A stretch of 32,594 nucleotides of DNA from NCBI GenBank assembly GCA_001953115.1, contig LSSL01002257.1, positions 1-32,594 on the forward strand. The letters run 5' to 3'. Source of the stretch: Smittium mucronatum. Lineage: Eukaryota; Kickxellomycota; Harpellomycetes; Harpellales; Legeriomycetaceae. Numbering within the stretch: position 1 is the stretch's first letter; the number at the start of each line of letters is the position of its first letter. The notes under the pieces are model-generated. The model saw only the letters and a program-made list of their open reading frames with translations. It had not been told where the DNA came from and ran no database searches. The position numbers and the translations under genes are program-made. Positions 11,191-23,700 of this stretch are shown here, piece by piece.

Positions 11191-13594
11191 ATTTTTCTAG
11201 AACCTTAAATTATAAAGCAAGTATTTGAAATTAACATTTATTTGCCACATAATTAATCGAGAGATTATAATAAGCTGCACTAGAAAAAATTTAGATTTTT
11301 TTCATCTTTTGCAATAGATTTCAAAACTGATATTATTTTTGTGGCTATTTTTTTAAATCAATCTAATTTTAAAAATAATCTAATTTAGAAAATATCTAAT
11401 AAATTCGATTTTCAAGGGGATAAAGCTTCACTTCTTATTTTGGATTAAAATAAGAATTTTTTATTTTTCAATATATTAATTTGAAAATAATTCCGTAATT
11501 ATTTTTTTTTTTATCATAAATGAAATTCAAAAAAAATTTTCCCAAATTTATTATTAAACAAGTTTTAATTCTCAAAATAAATATTCAGAATAAAAAAATA
11601 GAAATTTTCAAGTCTCTATTTTTCTTGTATAGCTTAATATTAAATTCTAAATAATTTTCTGAATTTAAATTTAGGTCTTTATTGAAATAATTGATGGGTA
11701 AACACTCGCAAATTTTTAATTACGGGTTTATGGGATTGCTAAGAGCAAATTATGTCAAATCATTTTCCAATAAATTTTTATAATTCCATCAGAACAATTT
11801 TATAATTACTTTAAATTGAAATTAAAATATTTATTATCAAAAGTTATTAAGCTGAATATTTAGCTAAAACTAAAAAAATAGTTTTAATTACACCTTTAAT
11901 AATTATCATTCATAATATAAACACCTTTTTTGAGTTATTTATGATAAAATATCTGTCATTTTATCGATAAATCCTCTTTCATGCCATCTAAATGACTTTT
12001 TTAATGAATTGAGTTATATCTTTATGTATTTACTGAATTTTCGTAAAATCAAAAAAATTATTCTTTTTTTAAGGGCGATTTATTAAAAATGTGTTTCAAT
12101 TTTCACCGAAGCTTGCATAATCTTCATTTAGTTTAATTTTTTAATATTTATTCTATCTATTAAGAGCCGATTTAGTGATTATTTCCAAATTTATTTTTAA
12201 TAAGAGTTCTTCATTTTTATAGATAAGCTAAAAAACAATTATGAAACAGTATTATATTTTTTAACCATTAAACTTGAATTATTCTTTATATTGAATTAGG
12301 AATTTAAATATTTTTATAATGGGCTAATATAATAAAAGACAAATTATACGCTCTAATAGTTTCTTTAATTATAAAAATATTATTGATACTAAAACATCTT
12401 ATCAATAATTTAATTTGAACAGATTTAGAATTAATACAAACCTGGTAGCACTCACAATTAATTTATTTTAAGGTAATATTTTAATTTAAAAAGCCGTTTT
12501 ATACTTTTACATTTATTTTTAATACAGAAAAAATATCTACCGTTAATTTTAATCCGAATTTAGTGACATTAATCATATAAACATAAAAATAGATATATTC
12601 CGTTTAAAAATACTAAATATAATTATATATTTAAAGAAAAGAGATTATAATTTTTTTTATATGGTATCTTTCTTTAATTAAAGAAGATATATAAAAGATT
12701 GACCTTATAATAAATGCTTTTATTACACAATATGAAGCGAGTTAAACTAAATAAACTTATTAATACGAAAAAACTAAGCTAAAATTAAGATTAAAATCTA
12801 ATAAAAAACAGGAGAGTATTCAGTATTTTATAAAATTAAATTAATAAGCCAAATATCTGTTTAAAAAATCAAAATTTATAAAACTATTGAATTAAATTAA
12901 ACTTAACCGAGTAATAAACTGTTTTTCCTAATAATTTAAAATGTTTTCCTTTGAAATTATTCTAAATTTACTTAATTATTTCAATTAAATGCTATTATCA
13001 CATATTTTTCTCATCGTTTAATTTAATTAGTCTTTTATTTATTTATCATAGTAAGTTCATTAATTTTTGATATTGCTTACATTTTTTATAAAAAATAATA
13101 ATAATAAAAATATTAGATATCATTCTTCAAAAAAGATAAATAACTAGATTTTTTATATTTTTTGTATTGTAAATATTATTTATTTTACGTTTACCATAAA
13201 TTATATCAGGAATATTTTCTTTTTTTTGTAATTTCAGGTGAATTTTTTTTTTTTAATATGTATGCTAAATCAGAAAATTTATATTTAAAAGATTTAAAAA
13301 AATTATATTTTTTTATTTAATTTTTTTTATTTATAACATTTCTCAATTTTTCCTTGTATAAGTTTTTTTTATGCTTATTTGGAAAACACCGAAATTTTTT
13401 TCGGTGAAATTTAATAGTTTTTAATTATAAGATTTCCTATAAAAACTACAGATATATGAAAAATTTTGAAAAATTAGCTATTAATTTTTTTGGAAATCGA
13501 AATTATAATAGAACACTTAAGTGTATAAATTTAAATTTAAATCTATCAAATTAAGATTATTTCAGAATTCAATTTTCGATTTAGGTCCTGTTTT
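11191..13594. other. gene-free A+T-rich spacer
   Basis: Dominated by short A and T runs with stops in all six frames. No ORF, RNA gene or tandem array was recognised. A small hairpin CACCGAAA-ttttt-TTTCGGTG lies near 13388 but has no context that suggests a function. Confidence 0.6.
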
Positions 13595-13605
13595 CCAAAT
13601 ATGAT

Positions 13606-14178
13606 AACGAAATACGCCTTTTAAATGAAATTTCAAAAAAAGTAGAACAAAATAAAAAAGAGTGAATTCAATTTGGAAAAAGTGAAAGCAAGTGAAAGAT
13701 AATTATGAATAATTTTGAATTAAGTTAATTTAATTTGTTCGCAGTGAATTCAATTAAAAATAAAGTAAAATTGAATACGAATTAGATCTACCAATTATGA
13801 AAAAAATTTTTTTTTCGAATAAATGGAATAAGAATACGGTAAAATTGAAAATTCCATAGGTTTCCTAATTTTGAGTTTTTGATATTTTAGGAACGGAAGT
13901 AACACAGTTAAATACATTTAGTTATTTTTCCTTTTCCAAGCTGGGTTCAAATTTATTCGAAATAAAATTTAATTTTTTCGTAGTTGGCGAATCTAATTTG
14001 TATTCACTTTCACTTTCACTTTATTTTTATTTGAATTGACTGCGACCAAATTAAATTAAATTAATTCAAAATTATTTTTAATTATTTTTCACTTGCTTTC
14101 ACTTTTTCAGAATTGAATCTACTCTTTTTTTTATTTGGTCCTACTTTTTTTTGAATTTAATTGAAAAGGTGTATTCAA
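13606..14178. mobile_element. long inverted-repeat (foldback) element, arms about 220 bp
   Basis: The left arm (about 13606-13826) and right arm (about 13950-14178) are reverse complements at roughly four-fifths identity by eye, around a spacer of about 125 bases. Landmarks shared in inverted order are AATACGCCTTTT / AAAAGGTGTATT at the outer ends, AAAAAGTGAAAGCAAGTGAAA / TTTCACTTGCTTTCACTTTTT in the middle, and TTCGAATAAAT / ATTTATTCGAAA at the inner ends. Nothing in the arms or spacer codes for protein. The shape fits a decayed foldback transposon or MITE. A transcript across it would fold into a long hairpin, so a small-RNA source is an alternative. No flanking target duplication was identified. 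Confidence 0.75.
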
Positions 14179-14503
14179 AAACAATATTTTGAATCAACAG
14201 ATTTCTCTATAAGAAAATCTAATTTTTTTTTAAGTTTAAAACAATTTAATTTAAAAGATGATAATTTTTTACAATTTTACTACAATAATTTATATTAATT
14301 TGCAGTTTCTAAAACTTAAAATATTTGAAAAAATCATATTTTTTTTTATTGAAATGTCCATATAATAAATCAAATTTAAGTGAATAACTTTCAATTAAAA
14401 TTCATTAAAAAATAATTTAATAGTTTTAAATGAATAATTGGCATCAAAAGCAATAATCGCTCCAAAATTTTAACTAAAAAATAAATATTCAATATGTTTT
14501 TTA

Positions 14504-14843
14504 CAGGGTTTTTCATATCAATAGACCCTTTTTCCATCCCAATAGATATTTTTTTCGGGACCTATAGTGTCATACTTATAACCAACAGTCCACTTTCATC
14601 TACGAACAAGAGCATGTAAATATTAGCTAATTTTTTATTTTTCTTAGTTGTTATTAGCTTTTTTGCTTTTTGATTGGCATAAATAATCATTAAATTTAAT
14701 AATAACGCTTTTGGTATTTTCATCAAAAAAATAACCCAGAAAATCTTAAAAAAAGGTCTATTTGAATGAAAAAAAGGTTCTATTTAAATGTAAAAAAGGT
14801 TGATTGGAGTTTATAAAAGGTTCTATTTCTATGAAAGCCCCTG
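14504..14843. mobile_element. MITE-like element with CAGGG termini and subterminal 22-23-bp repeats
   Basis: The left end reads CAGGGTTTTTCATATCAATA. The right end, reverse-complemented, reads CAGGGGCTTTCATAGAAATA, giving imperfect terminal inverted repeats of about 30 bases. Inside the ends, a unit of the form ATTCAAATAGACCTTTTTT recurs at a 22-23-bp period, about twice at the left and four times at the right. Terminal CAGGG and subterminal repeats are typical of non-autonomous hAT-type elements. No coding capacity is present, and I could not see a matching 8-bp target duplication, so the copy is probably old and the superfamily is unproven. Confidence 0.6.
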
Positions 14844-17665
14844 CAAATGGTTGAAAAATTAAAAAATAAGTATGAGAAAAAAAATCGATAAATCTACAGT
14901 AAAAAATTTGCCTTCAACTTTTGATGAACAGTATTAAATAAATTTGATTACTATTAGTGAATTTTTATAGAAATTTTACATATAAAATATTTCAATTAAC
15001 AAAATAGCATTAATAAAGGTTTTATTAAAGGTTTTAAAGTATAAAGCATTATTTTCTGATTCAGATATGTGCTTTTAAGTTTAATTCATATATGTTTTTC
15101 AATTTATTTATAATTTAAGTGGTGCATTATTTCAGCTGTTATATGACTATAATATTATTATAATAAAATTTCAAAAAAATCTCATTTTCAGTGTATTCAT
15201 AAGATAACTTGCAAATTTTTAAATCTGAAAAAACGTAATTTAAATTGAATCATCAAAAAAAAAATCTGAAAAATCAATCATTATCATTCAAAATAGTTAC
15301 CACTTTTAATATATATGAGTACTCGTCTCAAGTAATATATTTTAGTATTCTTTAAAAAATTAATAAAAGAGATCGTTTCGAGAAAATAATATACTTTGTT
15401 ACATTACTTATAAAAATTTAAAAAAATAATTTGAAAAAAAAGATTTTTTTCGGTTATCTAGAGTACTAAAACGTAAAATTGTGATTTTAAATATATTCAG
15501 CAAATATTAAGAGTTTTAAAAATCAATTATTTTTTATAATCTCCTTGTTTTTTTAAAAAAAATCCATTAAAATCCCATAAAGTTATTAGAAAATTTGTAT
15601 TATGAACTTATAAATTCCAGGTCTACCTGTTTAAATAAAAAAAAAATAATAATTTACGTTTTTATCAAAAATTTTAAATCATTTATAATTTAAAAATGTG
15701 TGGTGCTTAATGATTAGCTTCAAAATGATAATTTTTTTATTCTGAGTTACCAAATAAGAGTCAATTTTTTGTACTTTGCGGAGCTTTAATATATGTGTAA
15801 AAATACCCATATTAAGATTGATCACAGAAATTATGAGTATTTGATATTGTAAAATATTTTTCATCGGAACTAATTTGAATTTAATTTTGAAAAAAAGACT
15901 AAATGATTTTCTTTCCCCTCTAAATTTACTTTATTCTTTTTATGCACTTTTTGGGAAATATTTCAGTAAATTTTAAAATTATTTGCGTCACGCTATAAAG
16001 TTTTTATAATTAATGAAATCAGGATATTAATTACTGAATTTTATTTTAATTTTTAACCCATTTCATTCACAATTTATAAAAATGTGAATTTTTCATTTTC
16101 CAAAATAATCTTAGTTGTTTAAAATCTTAAAATAAACCAGTGAATAAATGGTAGTACATAAACTTATTGTCACCATAATTGAGTCTCATTTGGAATTTTT
16201 TTTATCTAATTTCATATTTATTAAGAAAAAAACGTTTTTTTACGTATTTCGGCCCTTATTATATATTAAAATTTTATTTTTGAGCTTGAAATTTTAGTTT
16301 ATTTATTTAAAATTAAAAAAATTTCTTTAAAAAATTTCTTTAAAAAATATTTTAAATTTTTTATAAAAGATATAAATAAATATTTTTTAGGGTTAAAGAC
16401 TCTGAGATTAATGATAAAAAAATCTTATTTATTTATTATATTAGTGTTTATTTATGAATAACTTTAATTTAGATTTTTATGATTTAATAATAGTTTTTTT
16501 TAAAAATCACTTAAAACGGAAGCTTGCTTCATATCTAACAAAAACAAAATAATTTATATCAAAAAAGAAAATTTATTCTTTTAATTTTTTAGTGTATATG
16601 TTATGAATAATTGAACCTTTATTAAAAATAATAAAAAATCCGCTTTATAAAACTTAATTCAGATATCAAGAGCTCACAAAACTCTAAATTTAAAAATACG
16701 TTAACCAAATAATTATTAAAAGTAATATTTATAATTTCAAAATTAATTTTCTTCAAATTAATTATCACTTAAATAAAAAATAATTCAAATATCCCTTAAA
16801 AATTTCATTATTATATATCCGGTCTGTATTTAACTCTATATTTTAATGATTTTAAATTTTAAATTCTTTTTTTTTACTTTCTAAATGTGGAAAAAATAAT
16901 ATTTAAAATTCTTTAGGCCCATTTATAAGTTTTTTTAATTAATGTATTTTTTAAAATAAAAAATAAATAGAAAATGTCTACAATATTTATTTATAAGAGT
17001 TTTTTTTTTGAGGCTAATATCAATTATTACGTTCACTACTATTTCAAAATATGATTCATATATAATAGAAATATTTGGCGGATATATTGGAATTTCATGT
17101 TTAAATTTTTCTTCATTATCATTTAATATTTCAGCTGAAAAAAATTATAAATTGTGAATCAATTTTTAGTTTAAATTATTATTAAAACTAAATTCGAACA
17201 TCTTAAATTTTAATTTTTTTATTCAGTTTAAAGCACCAATTCATACATAATGATAATTAATTATTTAAAAATATCCAAGCGCCAAAATCTCATGTTTTAT
17301 TTATGAGATGTGTTTTTAGAATACACATAAAGTAAATTTTTTAGCCAAAAAATATATATTTTAGAATAATACATAATTAAATTAGTTAAAACCCCATTTT
17401 AATTTTATAATTTTTTTTATACATATAAAATAAAATCGTTATTTTTAATTTATACTGAATTCCAATAATAAAGTTCAAAAAAATATGAAGCTTTTAATAA
17501 TAAATTAAAAAAAAAAAATTATACAAACATAACTTTTTTTTTCTTAAAGTATAAAGTAAGTGAAACAGATGCTTTTTTCATAGATAAAAAAAAATTACCA
17601 CGCTTTTTACATTTATTACTCCGATTTGAACGACATTAGATGTATTTTTATTAAGTTTTTCTGCC
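14844..17665. other. gene-free A+T-rich spacer
   Basis: No supported gene. The minus-strand ORF at 15679-15864 has no recognisable family and is chance length for such composition. A short tandem duplication of AAATTTCTTTAAAA lies near 16317-16345. Otherwise only A/T runs were seen. Confidence 0.6.
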
Positions 17666-17759
17666 TTTATTGCGTAAAAATTATTTTTATTTATGACCCT
17701 GTGGCCTAGCGGTGTAACCGAGGGTGGTATTAACGAATAAAATTTATTGCGTAAAAATT
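17666..17759 (+). mobile_element. 60-bp tRNA-derived retroposon fragment between 17-bp target-site duplications
   Basis: The exact 17-mer TTTATTGCGTAAAAATT occurs at 17666-17682 and again at 17743-17759. The 60 bases between them contain GACCCTGTGGCCTAGCGG, in which TGGCCTAGCGG is an exact fit to the tRNA internal promoter box A (TRGCNNARNNGG). The insert ends in AATAAAA. No box B or T-arm is present, so only a tRNA 5' half is represented and this is not a functional tRNA. Long direct repeats plus an A-rich 3' end are the hallmark of LINE-mediated retroposition, as for SINEs or tRNA-half pseudogenes, and a LINE relic is present elsewhere in the window. Confidence 0.6.
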
Positions 17760-20700
17760 GAATTTTATTAACTAAAATTTAACTTTGGTATAAAAAAGAG
17801 TACTGAAATACAATTTTCAATAGAATAAAATCTTTTTCCAAGGTTAATAAATGAATTTAAGTGTTTAAAACGTAATTCTGTTTAATACTAAGTATAATAA
17901 TAGATAATAATCGTGTAATTTTTTTAATTTTTTTGGTTTTTTTACATTATAAATCATATTATAAATATTATTTTTATATAATATAAAAAACAATTTGTTA
18001 AAATATTAAGAATTATTAAATATTATTGATAAGGCGTATGTGTTTTCAAAATATTTTTGAATTTGAATATGAAGACGCAAATCATTCAGGTAACTACATT
18101 TTTATGCTATAACTGCCATAAAAAGCCTAAAAATTGATATTAATCCTCTAATTACTAGTTATAATAATAAAATATATTTTTAAAACAATAAATAAAATGT
18201 TCCAAAGATAATAAAGAAATATTCTTTATCTTTTAATTTAAATATTGGTGGATTATCACTAAAATTTTAAGTGATATAATAAATGAATTTTTCCAATAAT
18301 ATTAGGATAAATTAATTCTGCCAATTTTTTTTTGTGCCCAATAAATTTTCAATTATAATTATGCATCTTTATAAATTATAAAATATTTTATTTATGAAAT
18401 ATAAAAATTTAATATAAGACAATAATGTAAAAAAATTTGCTACAATTTCAATATTATCAAGAAAATTTCCAAAGGAAAAAAATAGTTAGAAATATATGAA
18501 AATTTTATTTTTGGGTTCGTATTTAAAGTTATAGCTTTATTTAATCAAAAAATTATCAGAAAAAATAATAAAATAGTTTTCTAATATGTTATAATAGAAT
18601 TTATATCTTTTACAAGAAGTTTTTTAGTTACTAATTAAATAAAAAGTTACAATAAATTTATATATTAGACCTTTTATTTGATTAAATATTTTTAAATCAA
18701 CTGTAAATTCAATCATCAAAAAATCAAAAACTTACATTTTATAGCCCGAAAAAATACATATTATTTAGTATTTTAGTTAGAGTAATAAAAAATTGTATTA
18801 GTGATGTTTATATTTATATTAAAATGGTTTCTATAAAGAATTTTTATATCTAATATTAAATATTTCTTTTGCAAGTTGTTTTTAAGAGAATTTAAATTGT
18901 TTTGAATTCTCCAATTATTTTCAATTTTAGTAAAAACGGATTATGTAGATAAATTTATCTTAAAATAGTTGACATAGTTATTATCGAAATTTTTAGCAAA
19001 AATAATTTAAAAAATTTAACTATTTTATACGATTTCAATAGATAAAATTTTTTAAAAACATCATATACTTAAAGAACAAAATTTTCAATTTTTTTCTTCA
19101 TAATTAAATAATTTAACCTTAATACAAAAAAATATTAATAAAATACATTTAAATTAAACTATTCGAATAAAAAAAAATTTAATAATTTTATACTGTTTTG
19201 AATTAAAAATGTAAATATTTATTTAAGGATGCAATATTATCTAAAAAAATACGAAATAATATGTTTATTTACCTTGGTATTTAATATCGTGATATAAGTT
19301 AAAATACTTAAAAGATTTAATTTTTGGGTAAAATTTTTTATTATGAATAAAATATTAAATTTTAATACGTATAAGCGTCAGAAAATTTTATTTAAATTTA
19401 TTTTTTGTGGAGTTATATCGAAAATTTTATATTTTTAATTCGAAAATTCACAAAAACTAACCATTTTTTTATTGATAGATCATAATTTTCAATGAAAAAT
19501 ATCAAATTATATAAAAATAATCATTTTAATACAAAAAATTAACCACAAAAAAATCTATTTGCTGCCTTATTATATATAATTATAACGTATTTTAGAATTT
19601 ATGTAAAATTTTTCTGAAAGCGTATAAAATAAAATATACCAGTTTCATAAACGTAAAAATAGATTTTTAAATTTGATGCAGTTTATTAATTTTTCAATGA
19701 AGCTTTTTAAATTTTACACGTAAAAAAATATCGTAAAATGGATAATGATAAATTTTAATTTTAAAAAAAAATACATTATTATATTCCATTTTACAAAAAT
19801 ATGAATAATTTCTCTCCATTAACATTTCTAATAACTGATAATTAAATTTTACTCAATTTTTCATATAGAATTTAACTCATAATTTCTGATTGATTTGATA
19901 AACACCTATTGAAATTTTATATATTATAAACATTAAATTCATCTCAAAAAAACATCATTAAATTAGAGCTTAAGTAAATGTACAGTTTATTATTCTAGTT
20001 TAAGAATTGCCTTTTTTAATTAATATTATAGAATTATATTTATATAATCAATTAAATATAATAATTAAGTAAATTTGAATATTTTTTGTATCAAATTATT
20101 ATTTCGACAAATTTCAAAATAGCAGAAATAATTAATAATATACCAAAATCGCTTTTATTTAATGATATTTATAAAAAATATTTATATTAAGATATTTAAT
20201 TAATATAAAGATAAAATCTAATAAATGTTTAAATCATTATTGGTTAAATAAATCTAAACTAAAAGCAATCATGAATTTTTTCAAATAACTAGACTAATTA
20301 ATATATTTTATTTTTATCTCATTTTATCCAAATCATTTTAAAATAGTGACTTTTTTAAAAAAATTTGATAATCGAATAGAAGTTTTAAATATAAATAATA
20401 ATTATTTCTGATCCTTTATTAGAATTTAATTAAAAATTAATTGCTTTTATTCTGAAAATAAATTGGGATATGATTTATAATATTTTTTATCCCAAAATTC
20501 AATAAAAAAAATCTCTAAAAATATGAGGCTTTATGTTACAAATTATAAATATTTAATATGATAGTAGAATATCTTTTTTTTTATAAGTGAAAGAATACTT
20601 GTGAGAAATTTTAATAAATTTACTGAATTATCTAATTTTATTTAAAAATAAAAAGTCATCAATCGTATAGATTTTTTTTTAGGTTTTTAATATTCTATTA

Positions 20701-23700
20701 TATTCTCTACAAGTCTTTTTTTTGTTAATCATTTATTAAACGAATTAATATTCATTCCAAAAAAAATGTTTAATTTAATGTCTTTTTATTTAAAATATCA
20801 ATCAAAATTTACGTTTAATTTAAAAAATAAATTTAAATATATAATTAATAGATTTTTTCAAAAAAATTTTATGAGTTGTTGCTTTATAAAAATGAAATAA
20901 ATAATAAAAAAACTTGTAATATTTTAACAAATCTGAATCTTTTACCCATTTTTTTTTTTTTAATATAAACCAAATTATAAAAAAATCTGAAAATTTGATA
21001 TCAAAATGACAAGAAAAAGTGAAATTATTATATTATTTTTCTGAATTTCGAACGTATAGAAAATTTCAAAAAAATAAAGAAATTTTCTTTGAATATTTAT
21101 ATAATATGATTTTTAACAACTTAATATATCAATAATATTTTTTGATTTTTTTAATTATGCCATTTATAGTTATATTCGTTTTAAAATTTTCATATTCTTG
21201 ATCATCAATAAGGTTTTGATAAGCCATACTTCCAATACCGCATCGTACATTAATGAGACACACACTAAAGCTATTATAATTTATAAATTTTTAAAAGATA
21301 TATATGAATCAGTGCCTAGTAGACACCCAGTCTGTAAGATGACAAATTATTCTTTAGTTTGAGATATTTAAAAACGATATATAGTTAAATTTAGCCTCTC
21401 TTCTTTAACGAAATTCAAAAACAATGAGGAAACGGTTAGCACAATTTTGCATATTTAGAATATTCTGTTCATGAGAAGTATGAAAAATCCTCAATATTTT
21501 TAATTAATATTTTTTTCTGAAGATAATTTATGTATATAATCAACATTCCAAGTGTTTTATCTAGTTAATTTCGTATTTTCTTTTGAAAAAATTATAATTC
21601 GAATTTTTATGTTAATAGAAAATTTGCTTATAATAATTAAAATATCCAAATAAAAAAAATTATCTTAATTAAATTACTAAAATACCCTCAAAGAAAAAAT
21701 TTAAGTATTTATTATATATATAAGCTCTTTTTCTGGATTGAAGGGCTAACTGGCAATAAAAATATGGTATAAAAATTATTGAATAAATTCTCTAAATTTA
21801 ATTTAAAATTTTATCCTTGTTAAGAATAAATATTGGTATTTTATTTATAGTTAGTTTATCTTTATATTAAAAGTTTCAAAAAAACGTATTAATTTTTAAA
21901 AATAAATCTCAACCCTTAATAAAAAATCAAATTTAACAATATTTATTTAAGATAAGTTATGCCTTATAAATCTTATTTTATTCCATTTCAAACATTTATT
22001 TATATTTTAAATTAGTTTAAATATCTTTATTTTATTATAAATTAATATATAATTAGCTCTATTACTCTTAATTAGATATTATTTAAAGTTTAAATCTGAT
22101 AAATCCTCCCTCTTTTAATCTTGATTCTTCTAAAAAACATTTTATTTTATTAAAAGGACTTTTTTTGCTTATATGCATTTAAATATGGATCTTTTTATAA
22201 CTACTAACTTAATTTATTTTCTTATGATGATTATCAATAATTTTTTTAATTCCATATATTATAAAAGTTTCAATAATTCATTTAAATTCATTGTAGCTCA
22301 AAATAATTGTAAATTTATTTTGAAAATTGTTAGTAATAATTTTTCAGAATATGTAAAAACATTAAAAAATGAAATTTTATCGTGAATCTTCACAAAATTC
22401 TCAAAAAAAATTTCTAATTAACATTTATATTTTTGACATATATGTGCTTATATATAAACACACTTTAATATTTTTATTTTTTGGTTTTTTTTAACTTGAA
22501 CCGCTATTCTTTATTGAATAATAATAATAATTTAATATCGATCTTTTATGCCATAAATTTAATAATTTATAAGTCGTGTGGGAGCTGAGGCCATAGTTTG
22601 AAAAAATATTTATTGTTATCTGTGACTAAATCGGGTTTTATCCACTTAAACATGTATAGATTTTATAAAATTTAAAATAAAATCCAATAAATTCGATTTA
22701 AAAAAACCAAATTAGCCTTAAGATGAAAAAAATGTATCAATTAAATTGTTTCAAAAAAAATTATAAATATTTTTTTAACCTTTATTTATATTTTTAGTGA
22801 CCAGCCTGCATTTTTTTCCTTAAAGAATTCCCCCCTCAAGGCCATTTATATTTGATAAAATATTATAGTTTTTTGAAAAAAAAATTTTTTTTTGCTAATG
22901 TATTTTTAAAATTATTAATTATAGAAAAATATTTATAAATAGTTTTGAATTTTGATATTTTGATGACATAAAAAAAAATTATTTAAAAAAATAGAGCCGC
23001 TTCTATGTTATAAACTAATAGAACATGATTTGAAATTTTATAAATATATTGGATTAATATATCACATGCAAAAAAAAAAAAGATTTATTTTATTAATAAA
23101 ATTGTATAAAAGTTAGCTATACTTTTTTTTTGGCTCTTTTTAACGAGAAAAATAATAAAAAATTGAATTTAAATTTTAAAAATAATCTCCTTGTCTTTCG
23201 ATCAAATGTTTTTGAAAAAATCTAATGCTACGAATCGAAATTTTAAAAATAAAATATTTATATTTGTATAAATCAGAACAAGATTATAAATAAAAATTAC
23301 TACATGTACATTAAATAATAGAAATATGATGGGGAAAAAATTAGCGGTATAAGAATTAAAATTAATAAGTGCAATAAATATTAAAGTTATATATCTTTAA
23401 AATTATATCAAGTAATTTTTTTTTACATATTTTTATAAAAAATCTGAGCGAAAAATTAATATGAGCACCGATTTATATAGAGGATATAAAATTTTATGTT
23501 TATAAATTGTATCAAACTGCCTTGGTTATCAAAGATAATATTCCATTAGAAGAAAATTTTGCGGATGATAGAATAATATTTTCTATAAAAATTATTATTT
23601 TTATTCAAATTTTCCATAAAGCCGACTTAAAATAATAACTAATTCCTATTAAAAAATCATTTAGGAAATATAACATATTTTTTAATATTAATGAAAAAAC

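Noticed and set aside
17695..17730. Possible functional tRNA gene
   Set aside because: Only box A is present. There is no box B, no T-arm and the D-stem does not close, so it is kept only as a tRNA-derived insert.
22173..22385. 70-codon plus-strand ORF
   Set aside because: No recognisable family; amino-acid content (Asn, Phe, Ile, Tyr, Lys) simply reflects A/T richness.
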